Assembly: GCA_965233705.1 (NCBI GenBank)
Contig: CBDDTF010000003.1
Location: 1,550,001 to 1,614,000, forward strand
Source: Algihabitans sp965233705
GTDB taxonomy: Bacteria; Pseudomonadota; Alphaproteobacteria; Kiloniellales; DSM-21159
Reading direction: 5' to 3'
Length of the DNA stretch: 64,000 nucleotides
Part shown: positions 1 through 9,399 of the stretch, one piece after another
Layout: each line of letters begins with the position of its first letter
Position numbering within the stretch: position 1 is the first letter of the stretch
Notes under the pieces: generated by a model
What the model saw: the letters and a program-made list of their open reading frames with translations, nothing else
The model's database searches: none
What the model was told of the DNA's origin: nothing
Translations under genes and position numbers: made by a program

Positions 1-460
1 GCCGGCCCATGATGGCCAGGTCCACGCGCCCCTCCGCGATCGCCGCGATCACCTCGCTGCGGTTGCCGATGTGCAGGCCGATCTCGACAGCGGGCAGCGC
101 CTTGCGCGCCCGCGCCACCAGGCCGGGGGCAAAGTACTTGCCGGTGCTGACCACGCCGAGCGCGACATGCCCGGCCAGCCCGGCCTGCAAGGCCTCCAGC
201 CGCCGCACGCAGCGCTCCAGCGTCGTCTCGATCTGGGTGGCGGCGGCCAGCAGCTCGCGCCCCGGCTCGGTCAGCGCCACCCGCCCCTCGCCGCGCTCCA
301 GCAGACGCGCGCCGACGTTGGCCTCGAGCAGTTTGAGCTGGGTCGAGACCGCCGGCGCCGTGACGTGCAGCCGCGCGGCCGCGGCCACCAGGCTGCCGGT
401 CTCGACGATGGCCGCCAGCGCGCGTAGCTGCTTGAGCGAGATGGCGTTGAGGTGACGCAT
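1..460 (-). CDS. cbbR: LysR-family regulator CbbR, N-terminal part (cut by window start)
   Basis: The reverse strand reads open from an ATG at 460 to the window edge (153 residues). It opens with a LysR winged helix-turn-helix (about residues 9-66, containing VTAPAVSTQLKLLE) and then the start of the effector-binding domain. It is divergent from cbbF with a 103-bp AT-rich gap, the usual layout of cbbR and the cbb operon it activates. LysR family is seen in the sequence; the CbbR identity comes from the position next to cbbF-X. The C-terminal half is outside the window. Confidence 0.88.
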   Translation of the reverse strand, partial: MRHLNAISLKQLRALAAIVETGSLVAAAARLHVTAPAVSTQLKLLEANVGARLLERGEGRVALTEPGRELLAAATQIETTLERCVRRLEALQAGLAGHVALGVVSTGKYFAPGLVARARKALPAVEIGLHIGNRSEVIAAIAEGRVDLAIMGR

Positions 461-462
461 AG

Positions 463-479
463 TTTTGTTTAACGCAAAA
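463..479. promoter_or_regulatory. Candidate CbbR (LysR-type) operator
   Basis: TTTTG (463-467), seven bases, CAAAA (475-479) form a perfect dyad that also satisfies the T-N11-A LysR box. It lies in the only AT-rich stretch of the cbbR-cbbF gap (461-506), placed to control both genes. Assignment to CbbR is inferred from position. Confidence 0.5.
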
Positions 480-563
480 ACACAATTTTTCAATTTCCTT
501 TTATCGTTCGCGCGCCGACGATCCTGACACCGATACGCGCAACGCGCCGCAGGAGTTCGCCCG

Positions 564-1601
564 ATGACCGCAGCGGCCCCGGCCCCCAGCACCGCCCCGC
601 TTCCCCTGGACGCGCATCTCGCCGCCGTCGCGAGCCCGACGGTGGCGCAGGTCGTCGGGGCGATCGCCGCGGTCGCGGCGCGGCTTTCGACGCTGATCTC
701 GCAGGGCGCGCTGCACGGCCGCCTGGACGCCGAGGTGGGGCGCAACGCCGATGCCGACGCCCAGAAGGCCCTCGACGTGATCGCCGACGCGGCGCTGGCC
801 GAGGCGCTGGCCGCCTGCCCCGTGCGCTGGCTCGCCTCGGAGGAGCGCGAGAGGGTCGTCGCCCTGGCCCCCGAGGGCGAGCTGGCGGTCGCCCTCGACC
901 CGCTCGACGGCTCCTCCAACATCGACGCCAACGTGTCGATCGGCACGATCTTCGCGCTCTACCCGGCGGCCGCCGAGGGGCCGGCCAGCTTCCTGCGCCC
1001 CGGGCGCGAGCAGATCGCCGCCGGCTACTTCGTCTACGGCCCCCAGACGCTGCTGCTGCTCACCCTCGGCCAGGGGGTTGCCCTGTTCGTGCTGGACCGC
1101 ACGCAGGTGCGCTTCCTGCGCGCCGACCGGACCCTGACGATCCCGCAGACGGCGTCGGAATTCGCGATCAACGCCTCCAACTACCGCCACTGGTCGAAGC
1201 CGATCCGCGCCTACATCGACGACTGCCTGTCGGGCGAGGAAGGCCCGCGCGGCAAGGACTTCAACATGCGCTGGGTGGCCTCGCTGGTCGCGGAGACCCA
1301 CCGCATCATGATGCGCGGCGGCATCTTCCTCTACCCCGCCGACGCCCGGGCCGGCTACCAGGACGGCCGCCTGCGCCTGCTCTACGAGTGCGCGCCCATC
1401 GCCTTCCTGGTCGAGCAGGCCGGCGGCGCGGCGACCGACGGCTGCGACCGCATCCTCGACCAGACGCCGGCCTCGCTGCACGCGCGCAGCCCCTTCGTCT
1501 TCGGCTCCGCCGACAAGGTCGCCCGCGTCGCCGCCTACCACGACCTGCCCGAAAGCGAGGTCGCGCCGCTGTTCGGCAAGCGCGGCCTCTTCACCGCATG
1601 A
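564..1601 (+). CDS. cbbF: Fructose-1,6-bisphosphatase class I (Calvin cycle)
   Basis: A 345-aa class I fructose-1,6-bisphosphatase, which also acts on sedoheptulose-1,7-bisphosphate in many Calvin-cycle bacteria. It removes the C1 phosphate to regenerate RuBP precursors in the cytoplasm. The metal-binding DPLDGSSNID motif is at about residues 112-121. The ATG at 564 is preceded by AGGAG at 551-555. It is the first gene of the cbb operon; cbbP follows after 10 bases. An Ala/Pro-rich leader of about 15 residues precedes the conserved domain. Length is normal for the family. Confidence 0.95.
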   Translation: MTAAAPAPSTAPLPLDAHLAAVASPTVAQVVGAIAAVAARLSTLISQGALHGRLDAEVGRNADADAQKALDVIADAALAEALAACPVRWLASEERERVVALAPEGELAVALDPLDGSSNIDANVSIGTIFALYPAAAEGPASFLRPGREQIAAGYFVYGPQTLLLLTLGQGVALFVLDRTQVRFLRADRTLTIPQTASEFAINASNYRHWSKPIRAYIDDCLSGEEGPRGKDFNMRWVASLVAETHRIMMRGGIFLYPADARAGYQDGRLRLLYECAPIAFLVEQAGGAATDGCDRILDQTPASLHARSPFVFGSADKVARVAAYHDLPESEVAPLFGKRGLFTA

Positions 1602-1611
1602 GAGGGCGCCC

Positions 1612-2484
1612 GTGAGCAGGAAGCACCCCATCATCTCGGTCACCGGCTCCTCGGGCGCCGGCACGACCACGGTGCAGCACACCTTCCACCAGATCTTCCG
1701 GCGCGAGGGGATCAAGGCCGTGTCCATCGAGGGCGACGCCTTCCACCGCTACAACCGCGCGGAGATGAAGGCCGAGCTGGAGCGCCGCGTGGCCGCCGGC
1801 GACGCCACCTTCAGCCACTTCAGCTACGAGGCCAACATTCTGGACGAGCTGGAGCGGGTCTTCCGCAGCTACGGCGAAACCGGCCGGGCGCGCAGCCGCC
1901 ACTACGTCCACGACGCGGCCGAGGCCGAGCGCTACGGCGTGCCGCCGGGCCACTTCACCGACTGGCACGACCTGGACGAAGGCTCCGACCTGCTGTTTTA
2001 CGAGGGCCTGCACGGCGCCGTCGCGGCGGAGGGCATCGACATTGCCCGGCACGCCGACCTGAAGATCGGCGTGGTGCCGGTGATCAACCTGGAATGGATC
2101 CAGAAGATCCACCGCGACCGCGCCAGTCGGGGCTATTCCACCGAGGCGGTGACCGACGTGATCCTGCGTCGCATGCACGCCTACGTGCACTGCATCTGCC
2201 CGCAGTTCACCCAGACCGACATCAACTTCCAGCGCGTGCCGGTGGTCGACACCTCCAACCCCTTCATCGCGCGCTGGATCCCCACCCACGACGAGAGCCT
2301 GGTGGTGATCCGCTTCAAGAACCCGCGCGGCATCGACTTCGCCTACCTGATCTCGATGATCCAGAATAGCTGGATGAGCCGCGCCAACTCCATCGTGATC
2401 CCAGGCGGCAAGCTCGACCTGGCGATGCAGCTCATCCTGACGCCGCTGATCCTGCGGCTGGTCGACCACGCCCGCCGGAACTAG
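1612..2484 (+). CDS. cbbP: Phosphoribulokinase
   Basis: A 290-aa phosphoribulokinase that phosphorylates ribulose-5-phosphate to RuBP with ATP, a step unique to the Calvin cycle. The P-loop GSSGAGTT lies at residues 12-19, and the length is that of the short proteobacterial class. The start is GTG at 1612, 10 bases after cbbF. cbbT follows after 30 bases. Confidence 0.95.
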   Translation: MSRKHPIISVTGSSGAGTTTVQHTFHQIFRREGIKAVSIEGDAFHRYNRAEMKAELERRVAAGDATFSHFSYEANILDELERVFRSYGETGRARSRHYVHDAAEAERYGVPPGHFTDWHDLDEGSDLLFYEGLHGAVAAEGIDIARHADLKIGVVPVINLEWIQKIHRDRASRGYSTEAVTDVILRRMHAYVHCICPQFTQTDINFQRVPVVDTSNPFIARWIPTHDESLVVIRFKNPRGIDFAYLISMIQNSWMSRANSIVIPGGKLDLAMQLILTPLILRLVDHARRN

Positions 2485-2514
2485 GCGGCCGACGCCGCAA
2501 GCAAGGAGCCTCCC

Positions 2515-4533
2515 ATGAGCGAGCCCGTGACCTCCGCCGCACCACAGGCGCCCCCGGTCCCCGCGACGCAGATGGCCAACGCGCTGCGGGCCCTGGCGAT
2601 GGACGCGGTGGAGCAGGCCAACTCCGGGCACCCCGGCATGCCGCTGGGCATGGCCGACGTCGCCACGGTGCTTTTCACCCGCTTCCTGCGCGTCGATCCG
2701 GCCGCACCGGACTGGCCGGACCGCGACCGTTTCGTGCTCTCGGCCGGCCACGGCTCGATGCTGCTCTACGCCCTCCACCACCTGCTCGGCTACGCCGACA
2801 TGGACGCCGGCCAACTTCGCCGCTTCCGCCAGCTCGACAGCCAGACGCCGGGCCACCCGGAGTTCGGCCATACCCTGGGGGTGGAAACCACCACCGGCCC
2901 GCTCGGCCAGGGGCTGGCCAGCGCCGTCGGCATGGCGCTGGCCGAGCGGCTCGACAACGCCCGCTTCGGCGACGCGCTGGTCGACCACTGGACCTACGTG
3001 ATCGCCGGCGACGGCTGCCTGATGGAGGGCGTCAGCCAGGAGGCCATCGACCTGGCGGGGCACCTGGGCCTCGGCCGCCTGATCGTCCTGTGGGACGACA
3101 ACCGCATCACCATCGACGGCGCCAGCGACCTCTCGACCTCGACCGACCAGGCCGCGCGCTTCGCCGCCTCCGGCTGGCACACCCAGAGCGTCGACGGCCA
3201 CGACCCGCAGGCCATCGCCGCCGCGCTGACGGCCGCGCGGGCCGAAGCCCGCCCCTCGCTGATCGCCTGCCGCACCGTGATCGGCTACGGCGCACCCAAC
3301 AAGCAGGGCAGCGCGGCGACCCACGGCGCGCCGCTGGGCGCCGCGGAGGTGGCGGCGGCCCGCGCCGAGCTGGACTGGAGCGCCCCGCCCTTCGAGGTGC
3401 CGGCGCCGATCCGCGCCGCCTGGCGCCAGAGCGCCGCCGCCGGCGGGGCCCGCCGCCGGGCCTGGGAGGCACGCCTGGCGGCGCATCCCCGGCGCGCGGA
3501 CTTCCTGGCCGCGCGGCGCGCGCCCGACGCCGTCGCCCTGCGCGCGGCGGTCGCCGCCCACTGCGCGAGGCTGGCCGAGACGGCACCCGAGATCGCCACC
3601 CGCAAGGCCTCGGAGCTGGCGCTGGAGGTGCTGGCCGCGGCCCTGCCCAACCTGCTTGGCGGCTCGGCCGACCTGACCGGCTCCAACAACACGCGGGTCG
3701 CCGGCATGCGCGCCGTCACGCGCGCGGACTATGCCGGCACCTACATCCACTACGGGGTGCGCGAGCACGGCATGGCGGCGGCCATGAACGGCATTGCGCT
3801 GCACGGCGGCTTCCTGCCCTACGGCGGCACCTTCCTGGTCTTCTCCGACTACAGCCGCCCGGCCCTGCGCCTGGCCGCGCTGATGGGGCTGCGGGTGGTT
3901 CACGTCCTGACCCACGATTCGATCGGTCTGGGCGAGGACGGCCCGACCCACCAGCCGGTCGAACAGCTCGCCGGCCTGCGCGCCCTGCCCAACCTGCGGG
4001 TCTTCCGGCCGGCCGACGCAGTCGAGACCGCCGAGGCCTGGGAGCTGGCGGCGACCGCCGCGGCCACCCCCGCCCTGCTCTGCCTGTCGCGCCAGGCGCT
4101 GCCGACCCTGCGCCGGACGGCGGCGCCGGACAATCTGACGGCGCGCGGCGCCTACCTGCTGCGCCGGCCCGAGGGCGCGCGCGACGTGACGCTGATCGCC
4201 ACCGGCTCCGAGGTGGCGCTGGCGCTGGAGGCCGCCGACCTGCTGGCCGCCGAGGGCCTGGCCGCCGCCGTGGTTTCCGCCCCCTGCTTCGAGCTCTTCG
4301 CCGCCCAGCCGCGCGACTACCGCGAGGCCGTGCTGGGCGAGGCGCCGCGCGTCGGCATCGAGGCGGCGGTCGCCCAGGGCTGGGAGCGCTGGCTGGGCGC
4401 CGACGGCGCCTTCGTCGGGATGAGCGGCTTCGGCGCCTCGGCCCCGGCGGGCGAGCTCTACGCCCACTTCGGCATCACCCCGGCGCGCATCGCCGAGACG
4501 GCGCGCGCGCTCGGCCTGCGTCACGCCGCCTGA
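2515..4533 (+). CDS. cbbT: Transketolase
   Basis: A 672-aa thiamine-diphosphate-dependent transketolase that interconverts sugar phosphates in RuBP regeneration. The TPP/metal motif GDGCLMEGVSQEA is near residue 165. The catalytic Glu region EHGMAAAMNGIALHGG is near residue 417. The ATG at 2515 has AAGGAG about 7 bases upstream. It sits between cbbP and cbbA in the same operon (12-base gap to cbbA). Long GC-rich shadow frames overlap it on both strands. Confidence 0.95.
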   Translation: MSEPVTSAAPQAPPVPATQMANALRALAMDAVEQANSGHPGMPLGMADVATVLFTRFLRVDPAAPDWPDRDRFVLSAGHGSMLLYALHHLLGYADMDAGQLRRFRQLDSQTPGHPEFGHTLGVETTTGPLGQGLASAVGMALAERLDNARFGDALVDHWTYVIAGDGCLMEGVSQEAIDLAGHLGLGRLIVLWDDNRITIDGASDLSTSTDQAARFAASGWHTQSVDGHDPQAIAAALTAARAEARPSLIACRTVIGYGAPNKQGSAATHGAPLGAAEVAAARAELDWSAPPFEVPAPIRAAWRQSAAAGGARRRAWEARLAAHPRRADFLAARRAPDAVALRAAVAAHCARLAETAPEIATRKASELALEVLAAALPNLLGGSADLTGSNNTRVAGMRAVTRADYAGTYIHYGVREHGMAAAMNGIALHGGFLPYGGTFLVFSDYSRPALRLAALMGLRVVHVLTHDSIGLGEDGPTHQPVEQLAGLRALPNLRVFRPADAVETAEAWELAATAAATPALLCLSRQALPTLRRTAAPDNLTARGAYLLRRPEGARDVTLIATGSEVALALEAADLLAAEGLAAAVVSAPCFELFAAQPRDYREAVLGEAPRVGIEAAVAQGWERWLGADGAFVGMSGFGASAPAGELYAHFGITPARIAETARALGLRHAA

Positions 4534-4545
4534 AGGAGAGCCACC

Positions 4546-5625
4546 ATGCCCCTGATCACCCTGCGACAGCTTCTGGATCACGCCGCCGAACGGGCCTACG
4601 GCGTGCCGGCCTTCAACATCAACAACATGGAGCAGGGCCTGGCGATCCTGCGCGCCGCCGAGGCCTGCGACGCGCCGGTCATCCTGCAGGCCAGCCGCGG
4701 CGCGCGCAGTTACGCCGGCGACATCATGCTGCGGCGCATGGTGGAGGCCCTGGCGGAGATGCACCCCGCCATTCCCATCTGCCTGCACCAGGACCACGGC
4801 AACAGCCTCGCCACCTGCCTGTCGGCCATCCGCCAGGGCTTCACCTCGGTGATGATGGACGGATCCCTGCACGAGGACGCCAAGACCCCGGCCGACTACG
4901 CCTACAACGCCGCGATCACCCGCCGGGTCACGGAGACGGCCCACCTGCTGGGCGTCTCGGTGGAGGGCGAGCTGGGCTGCCTGGGCAGCCTGGAAACCGG
5001 CGAGGGCGAGGCCGAGGACGGCCACGGTTTCGAGGGCAAGCTGGATCGCGCCCTGCTGCTGACCGATCCGGAGGAGGCGCGCCGCTTCGTCGCCGAGACC
5101 CAGGTCGACGCCCTGGCGGTCGCCATCGGCACGTCGCACGGCGCCTACAAGTTCACCCGCCGGCCGACCGGCGAGACCCTGGCCATGGAGGTGATCGAGG
5201 CGCTGCACGCCAAGCTGCCGAACACCCACCTCGTCATGCACGGCGCTTCCTCCGTGCCCGAGGAGTGGCAGGCGCTGTTCAATGCCCACGGCGGCGAGAT
5301 GCGCGAGACCTACGGCGTGCCGGTCGAGGAGATCGTGCGCGGCATCCGCCATGGCGTGCGCAAGGTCAACATCGACACCGACCTGCGCCTGGCCGCCACG
5401 GCCGCGTTCCGCCGGGTCGCGGCCACCGCCCCCGGCGAGTTCGACCCGCGCAAGTTCCTCACGCCGGCGATGGAGGCGATGAGCGGCATCTGCCGCGCCC
5501 GCTTCGAGGCCTTCGGCGCCGCCGGCCAGGCCGCCCGCATCAAGACCCTGCCGCTCGAGGAGATGGCGCGGCGCTACGCGGACGGCTCGCTCGCGCCCCA
5601 GCTTTCGCCCGCGCGCGCCGCCTGA
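4546..5625 (+). CDS. cbbA: Fructose-bisphosphate aldolase class II, Calvin-cycle type
   Basis: A 359-aa Zn-dependent class II aldolase joining triose phosphates to fructose-1,6-bisphosphate or sedoheptulose-1,7-bisphosphate. Zn-ligand segments are visible as LHQDHGNS (about residue 81), GTSHGAYKF (about 195) and LVMHGASS (about 229), with the substrate loop NIDTDLRLA near 276. AAGGAG precedes the ATG. It is followed after 38 bases by cbbL. Confidence 0.94.
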   Translation: MPLITLRQLLDHAAERAYGVPAFNINNMEQGLAILRAAEACDAPVILQASRGARSYAGDIMLRRMVEALAEMHPAIPICLHQDHGNSLATCLSAIRQGFTSVMMDGSLHEDAKTPADYAYNAAITRRVTETAHLLGVSVEGELGCLGSLETGEGEAEDGHGFEGKLDRALLLTDPEEARRFVAETQVDALAVAIGTSHGAYKFTRRPTGETLAMEVIEALHAKLPNTHLVMHGASSVPEEWQALFNAHGGEMRETYGVPVEEIVRGIRHGVRKVNIDTDLRLAATAAFRRVAATAPGEFDPRKFLTPAMEAMSGICRARFEAFGAAGQAARIKTLPLEEMARRYADGSLAPQLSPARAA

Positions 5626-5663
5626 CGCGCCGGCTTCCCCTCCCGCCCCCGAGGAGCGAGACC

Positions 5664-7121
5664 ATGCTCGAAACCGCACAGAAGCCCAGCGGCAAGGACC
5701 GCTACGCCGCCGGCGTGCTGAAGTACAAGGAGATGGGCTACTGGGAGCCCGACTACGCGCCGCAGGACACCGACGTCATCGCGCTCTTTCGCATCACCCC
5801 CCAGGACGGCGTCGATCCGGTCGAGGCCGCCGCCGCGGTGGCCGGCGAGAGCTCGACCGCGACCTGGACCGTGGTCTGGACCGACCGCCTGACCGCCTGC
5901 GAGAAGTACCGGGCCAAGGCCTACCGGGTCGATCCCGTGCCCAACGCCGAGGGCCAGTACTTCGCCTACATCGCCTACGACCTGGACCTCTTCGAGCCGG
6001 GCTCGATCGCCAACCTGACGGCCTCGATCATCGGCAACGTCTTCGGCTTCAAGCCGCTCAAGGCCCTGCGGCTGGAGGACATGCGCCTGCCGGTCGCCTA
6101 CGTGAAGACCTTCCAGGGGCCGGCCACCGGCATCGTGGTCGAGCGCGAGCGTCTGAACTGCTACGGCCGGCCGCTGCTGGGCGCCACCGTCAAGCCCAAG
6201 CTCGGGCTGTCGGGGCGCAACTACGGCCGCGTCGTCTACGAGGCGCTGAAGGGCGGGCTGGACTTCACCAAGGACGACGAGAACATCAACTCGCAGCCCT
6301 TCATGCACTGGCGCGACCGCTTCCTCTACTGCATGGAGGCGGTCAACCGCGCCGCGGCCGCCACCGGCGAGGTCAAGGGCACCTACCTCAACGTCACCGC
6401 CGCCACGATGGAGGAGATGTACGAGCGCGCCGAGTTCGCCAAGGACCTGGGCTCGGTCATCGTAATGATCGACCTGGTGATCGGCTATACCGCGATCCAG
6501 TCGATGGCCAAATGGGCGCGGCGCAACGACATGATCCTCCACCTGCACCGCGCCGGCCACTCCACCTACACCCGGCAGAAGGCGCACGGCGTCTCCTTCC
6601 GGGTGATCGCCAAGTGGATGCGCCTGGCCGGGGTCGACCACATCCACGCCGGCACCGTGGTCGGCAAGCTGGAGGGCGACCCGGCCACGACCCGGGGCTA
6701 CTACGACGTCTGCCGCGCGGAGCGCTCGCCGGTCTGTCTGGAGACCGGCCTCTTCTTCGAGCAGGACTGGGCCTCGCTCAACAAGGTGATGCCCGTCGCC
6801 TCCGGCGGCATCCACGCCGGCCAGATGCATCAGCTCATCCACCACCTGGGCGAGGACGTGGTGCTGCAGTTCGGCGGCGGCACCATCGGCCACCCCCAGG
6901 GCATCGCCGCCGGCGCCACCGCCAACCGCGTCGCGCTGGAGGCGATGATCTTCGCCCGCAACGCCGGGCGCGACTACCTGGCCGAGGGGCCCGAGATCCT
7001 GGCCGAGGCGGCGCGGTCCTGCACGCCGCTGCGCCAGGCCCTCGACACCTGGAAGGACGTCACCTTCGACTACGCCTCCACCGACACGCCCGACTTCGTG
7101 CCCACCGCGACGGCGAGCTGA
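5664..7121 (+). CDS. cbbL: RuBisCO large subunit, form I red-type (IC)
   Basis: A 485-aa RuBisCO large subunit, which fixes CO2 onto RuBP. The catalytic GATVKPKLGLS segment (Lys near residue 177), the carbamylated-lysine motif GLDFTKDDE (about residue 203) and loop 6 GTVVGKLEGD (Lys near 335) are intact. The HRAGHSTYTRQK segment and the C-terminus match red-type form IC. The ATG at 5664 follows GAGGAGCGAG. An upstream in-frame extension is only the cbbT/cbbA shadow frame. cbbS is next. Confidence 0.97.
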   Translation: MLETAQKPSGKDRYAAGVLKYKEMGYWEPDYAPQDTDVIALFRITPQDGVDPVEAAAAVAGESSTATWTVVWTDRLTACEKYRAKAYRVDPVPNAEGQYFAYIAYDLDLFEPGSIANLTASIIGNVFGFKPLKALRLEDMRLPVAYVKTFQGPATGIVVERERLNCYGRPLLGATVKPKLGLSGRNYGRVVYEALKGGLDFTKDDENINSQPFMHWRDRFLYCMEAVNRAAAATGEVKGTYLNVTAATMEEMYERAEFAKDLGSVIVMIDLVIGYTAIQSMAKWARRNDMILHLHRAGHSTYTRQKAHGVSFRVIAKWMRLAGVDHIHAGTVVGKLEGDPATTRGYYDVCRAERSPVCLETGLFFEQDWASLNKVMPVASGGIHAGQMHQLIHHLGEDVVLQFGGGTIGHPQGIAAGATANRVALEAMIFARNAGRDYLAEGPEILAEAARSCTPLRQALDTWKDVTFDYASTDTPDFVPTATAS

Positions 7122-7172
7122 GGGCCAGGCCCCGCCGCGCGCCGCCCCGACCGCTTGCCGAGGAGCCAGAGC

Positions 7173-7592
7173 ATGCGCATCACCCAGGGTACCTTCTCCT
7201 TCCTGCCCGACCTGACGGACGCGGAGATCGCCACCCAGGTCCAGTACTGCCTGGACCAGGGCTGGGCCGTCAGCCTGGAGCACACCGACGACCCGCACCC
7301 CCGCAACACCTACTGGGAGATGTGGGGCCACCCGATGTTCGACACGCCGGACGCGGCGGCCGTGCTCTACGAGCTGGGCGAATGCCGCAAGGTCTACGGC
7401 GACCGCTACATCCGCGTCATGGCCTTCGACGCCACCGCCGGCTGGGAGTCGATCCGGCTGAGCTTCCTGGTCAACCGGCCGGCCGAGGAACCGGGCTTCC
7501 GCCTGCACCGGCAGGAGGGCGCCGGCCGCCAGCTTCGCTACACGCTCAGCCCCTATGCCACCGACCGGCCCGAGGGCCGGCGCTACGGCTGA
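7173..7592 (+). CDS. cbbS: RuBisCO small subunit, red-type
   Basis: A 139-aa small subunit completing the L8S8 enzyme. It begins MRITQGTFSFLPDLTD and keeps the long C-terminal extension of red-type small subunits. The ATG at 7173 has AGGAG at 7161-7165, which is why it is preferred over a TTG at 7155. It is followed 16 bases later by cbbX. Confidence 0.96.
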   Translation: MRITQGTFSFLPDLTDAEIATQVQYCLDQGWAVSLEHTDDPHPRNTYWEMWGHPMFDTPDAAAVLYELGECRKVYGDRYIRVMAFDATAGWESIRLSFLVNRPAEEPGFRLHRQEGAGRQLRYTLSPYATDRPEGRRYG

Positions 7593-7608
7593 ACGGAGCG
7601 GTGCGGCC

Positions 7609-8664
7609 ATGAGCGGCGAGCCTCCCGCGCGCCCCCCGGTGCCCGGCGCCCCGGCGCCCTGCTCGGGGGCGCCCGCCCCTCGGGCCTGCTCCGCCGCCGA
7701 GCCGGGGGCGGAGCAGGCGGCGCCGGAGCGGATCGACCTGCGCGCCGAGTTCGAGGCGTCGGGCGTGCGCGCCGTGCTCGACGAGCTCGACCGCACGTTG
7801 ATCGGGCTGCAGCCCGTCAAGACCCGCATCCGCGAGATCGCGGCTCTGCTTCTGGTCGACCGGGCGCGCCAGCGCCTCGGCCTGACGCGCGAGACGCCGA
7901 CCCTGCACATGAGCTTCACCGGCAACCCCGGCACCGGCAAGACCACGGTGGCGGTGAAGATGGCCGACCTGCTGCACCGCCTGGGCTACCTGCGCAAGGG
8001 CCACCTGGTCGCCGTAACCCGCGACGACCTGGTCGGCCAGTACATCGGACACACGGCGCCGAAGACGAAGGAGGTGCTGAAGAAGGCCATGGGCGGCCTG
8101 CTGTTCATCGACGAGGCCTACTACCTTTATCGGCCGGAGAACGAGCGCGACTACGGCCAGGAGGCGATCGAGATCCTGCTGCAGGTGATGGAGAACAACC
8201 GCGACGACCTGGTGGTCATCCTGGCCGGCTACGCCGGGCGGATGGAGACCTTCTTCGAGAGCAATCCGGGCTTCCGCTCGCGCATCGCCCACCATGTGGA
8301 GTTCCCCGACTACAGCGACGGCGAGCTGTTGCGGATCGCCGAGGTGATGCTCGCGGAACAGAGCTACCGCCTCAGCCCGGAGGCCGAGGCGGCGCTGGCC
8401 GACTACATCCCGCAGCGCCGCGCCCAGCCGCATTTCGCCAATGCCCGGTCCCTGCGCAACGCCCTGGACCGCGCCCGCCTGCGCCAGGCCAAGCGGCTGT
8501 TCGAGACGGCCACGGCGCCGCTCGGCGCGGCCGAGCTGAGCACCATCGAGGCGGCCGACATTCGCGCCAGCCGCGTCTTCCGCGGTGGCCTGAAGGCCCA
8601 CCCGCCGGCGCCCGCCGAGGCCGAGGTGCACGGACCGAGCGGCAACGGCGGCGACGCCGGTTGA
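7609..8664 (+). CDS. cbbX: RuBisCO activase CbbX (AAA+)
   Basis: A 351-aa AAA+ motor that removes inhibitory sugar phosphates from red-type RuBisCO by pulling on the large-subunit C-terminus. Walker A GNPGTGKTT is at about residues 105-113 and Walker B LLFIDEAY near 164. The first 40 residues are Pro/Ala-rich and probably disordered. GGAG at 7595-7598 supports the ATG at 7609. Presence of CbbX directly after cbbLS agrees with the red-type assignment. Confidence 0.95.
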   Translation: MSGEPPARPPVPGAPAPCSGAPAPRACSAAEPGAEQAAPERIDLRAEFEASGVRAVLDELDRTLIGLQPVKTRIREIAALLLVDRARQRLGLTRETPTLHMSFTGNPGTGKTTVAVKMADLLHRLGYLRKGHLVAVTRDDLVGQYIGHTAPKTKEVLKKAMGGLLFIDEAYYLYRPENERDYGQEAIEILLQVMENNRDDLVVILAGYAGRMETFFESNPGFRSRIAHHVEFPDYSDGELLRIAEVMLAEQSYRLSPEAEAALADYIPQRRAQPHFANARSLRNALDRARLRQAKRLFETATAPLGAAELSTIEAADIRASRVFRGGLKAHPPAPAEAEVHGPSGNGGDAG

Positions 8665-8774
8665 AGCGGGCCGCAGACGCGCGACGCTGCGTTACGCTAC
8701 CCTCGCTCGGGGCAGGCCACGAGAGTCGCTCGCCCCAAGCAGGACCTCGTTGCAACCGGAAGGGGAGAGGTGTC

Positions 8775-9329
8775 ATGGCGGTCGAAACTCCGATCTGCGA
8801 CTTCGGCTGGACGGCGCCGGACTTCCGGCTGCCGGCGACCGACGGGCGGACGCTTGACTTCGCCGACGTCGCCGGCCCCAAGGGCACGCTGATCATGTTC
8901 ATCTGCAACCACTGCCCCTACGTGCAGGCGGTGATCGACCGCATCGTCCGCGACGCCCGCGACCTGAGCGCCCTGGGCATCGGCGTGGCGGCGATCTGCG
9001 CCAACGACGCGGAGGCCTACCCCGAGGACGGCTTCGCGCAGATGCAGGCCCTGGCCGAGCGGCTGGACTTCCCCTTCCCCTACCTGCACGACGAAAGCCA
9101 GGAGGTGGCGCGGACCTACGGCGCGGTCTGCACGCCCGACTTCTTCGGCTTCGACGCGGACGGCGGACTGCAGTACCGCGGCCGGCTGGACGCCTCGCGC
9201 AAACAGGCGGGCCCGGCCGACCTGCGCCGCGAGCTCTACGAGGCCATGCGCCAGGTGGCCGAGACCGGCCGGGGGCCGGCCGAGCAGACCCCCTCGATGG
9301 GCTGCTCGATCAAGTGGAAAGCGGCCTGA
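8775..9329 (+). CDS. Thioredoxin-fold protein (AhpC/TSA, peroxiredoxin-like)
   Basis: A 184-aa thioredoxin-fold protein without signal peptide. The redox motif CNHCPYV has C44 and C47, and a conserved APDFRLPATDG start is typical of the peroxiredoxin-like 1 family. GGGGAGAGG precedes the ATG at 8775; an in-frame start at 8661 has no such site. It lies 110 bases after cbbX on the same strand, so it may be read from the cbb operon, but its role there is unknown. It is convergent with nadC. Confidence 0.8.
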   Translation: MAVETPICDFGWTAPDFRLPATDGRTLDFADVAGPKGTLIMFICNHCPYVQAVIDRIVRDARDLSALGIGVAAICANDAEAYPEDGFAQMQALAERLDFPFPYLHDESQEVARTYGAVCTPDFFGFDADGGLQYRGRLDASRKQAGPADLRRELYEAMRQVAETGRGPAEQTPSMGCSIKWKAA

Positions 9330-9399
9330 CGGCCCTGCGGCCGGAGGGAGCGGCCAGCACGCCGATCCCCGGGGCGGGCCCTCCCCCCAGCCGGGGCGC

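Noticed and set aside
3090..5663. Long N-terminal extension of cbbL in frame through cbbT and cbbA
   Set aside because: The extension has shadow composition. cbbL has its own ribosome site and the normal start at 5664.
1591..5679. A 1362-codon open frame on the - strand across the cbb operon
   Set aside because: Its sequence is Arg/Gly/Ala/His-rich shadow of cbbP-cbbT-cbbA in very GC-rich DNA, with no domain and no ribosome site.
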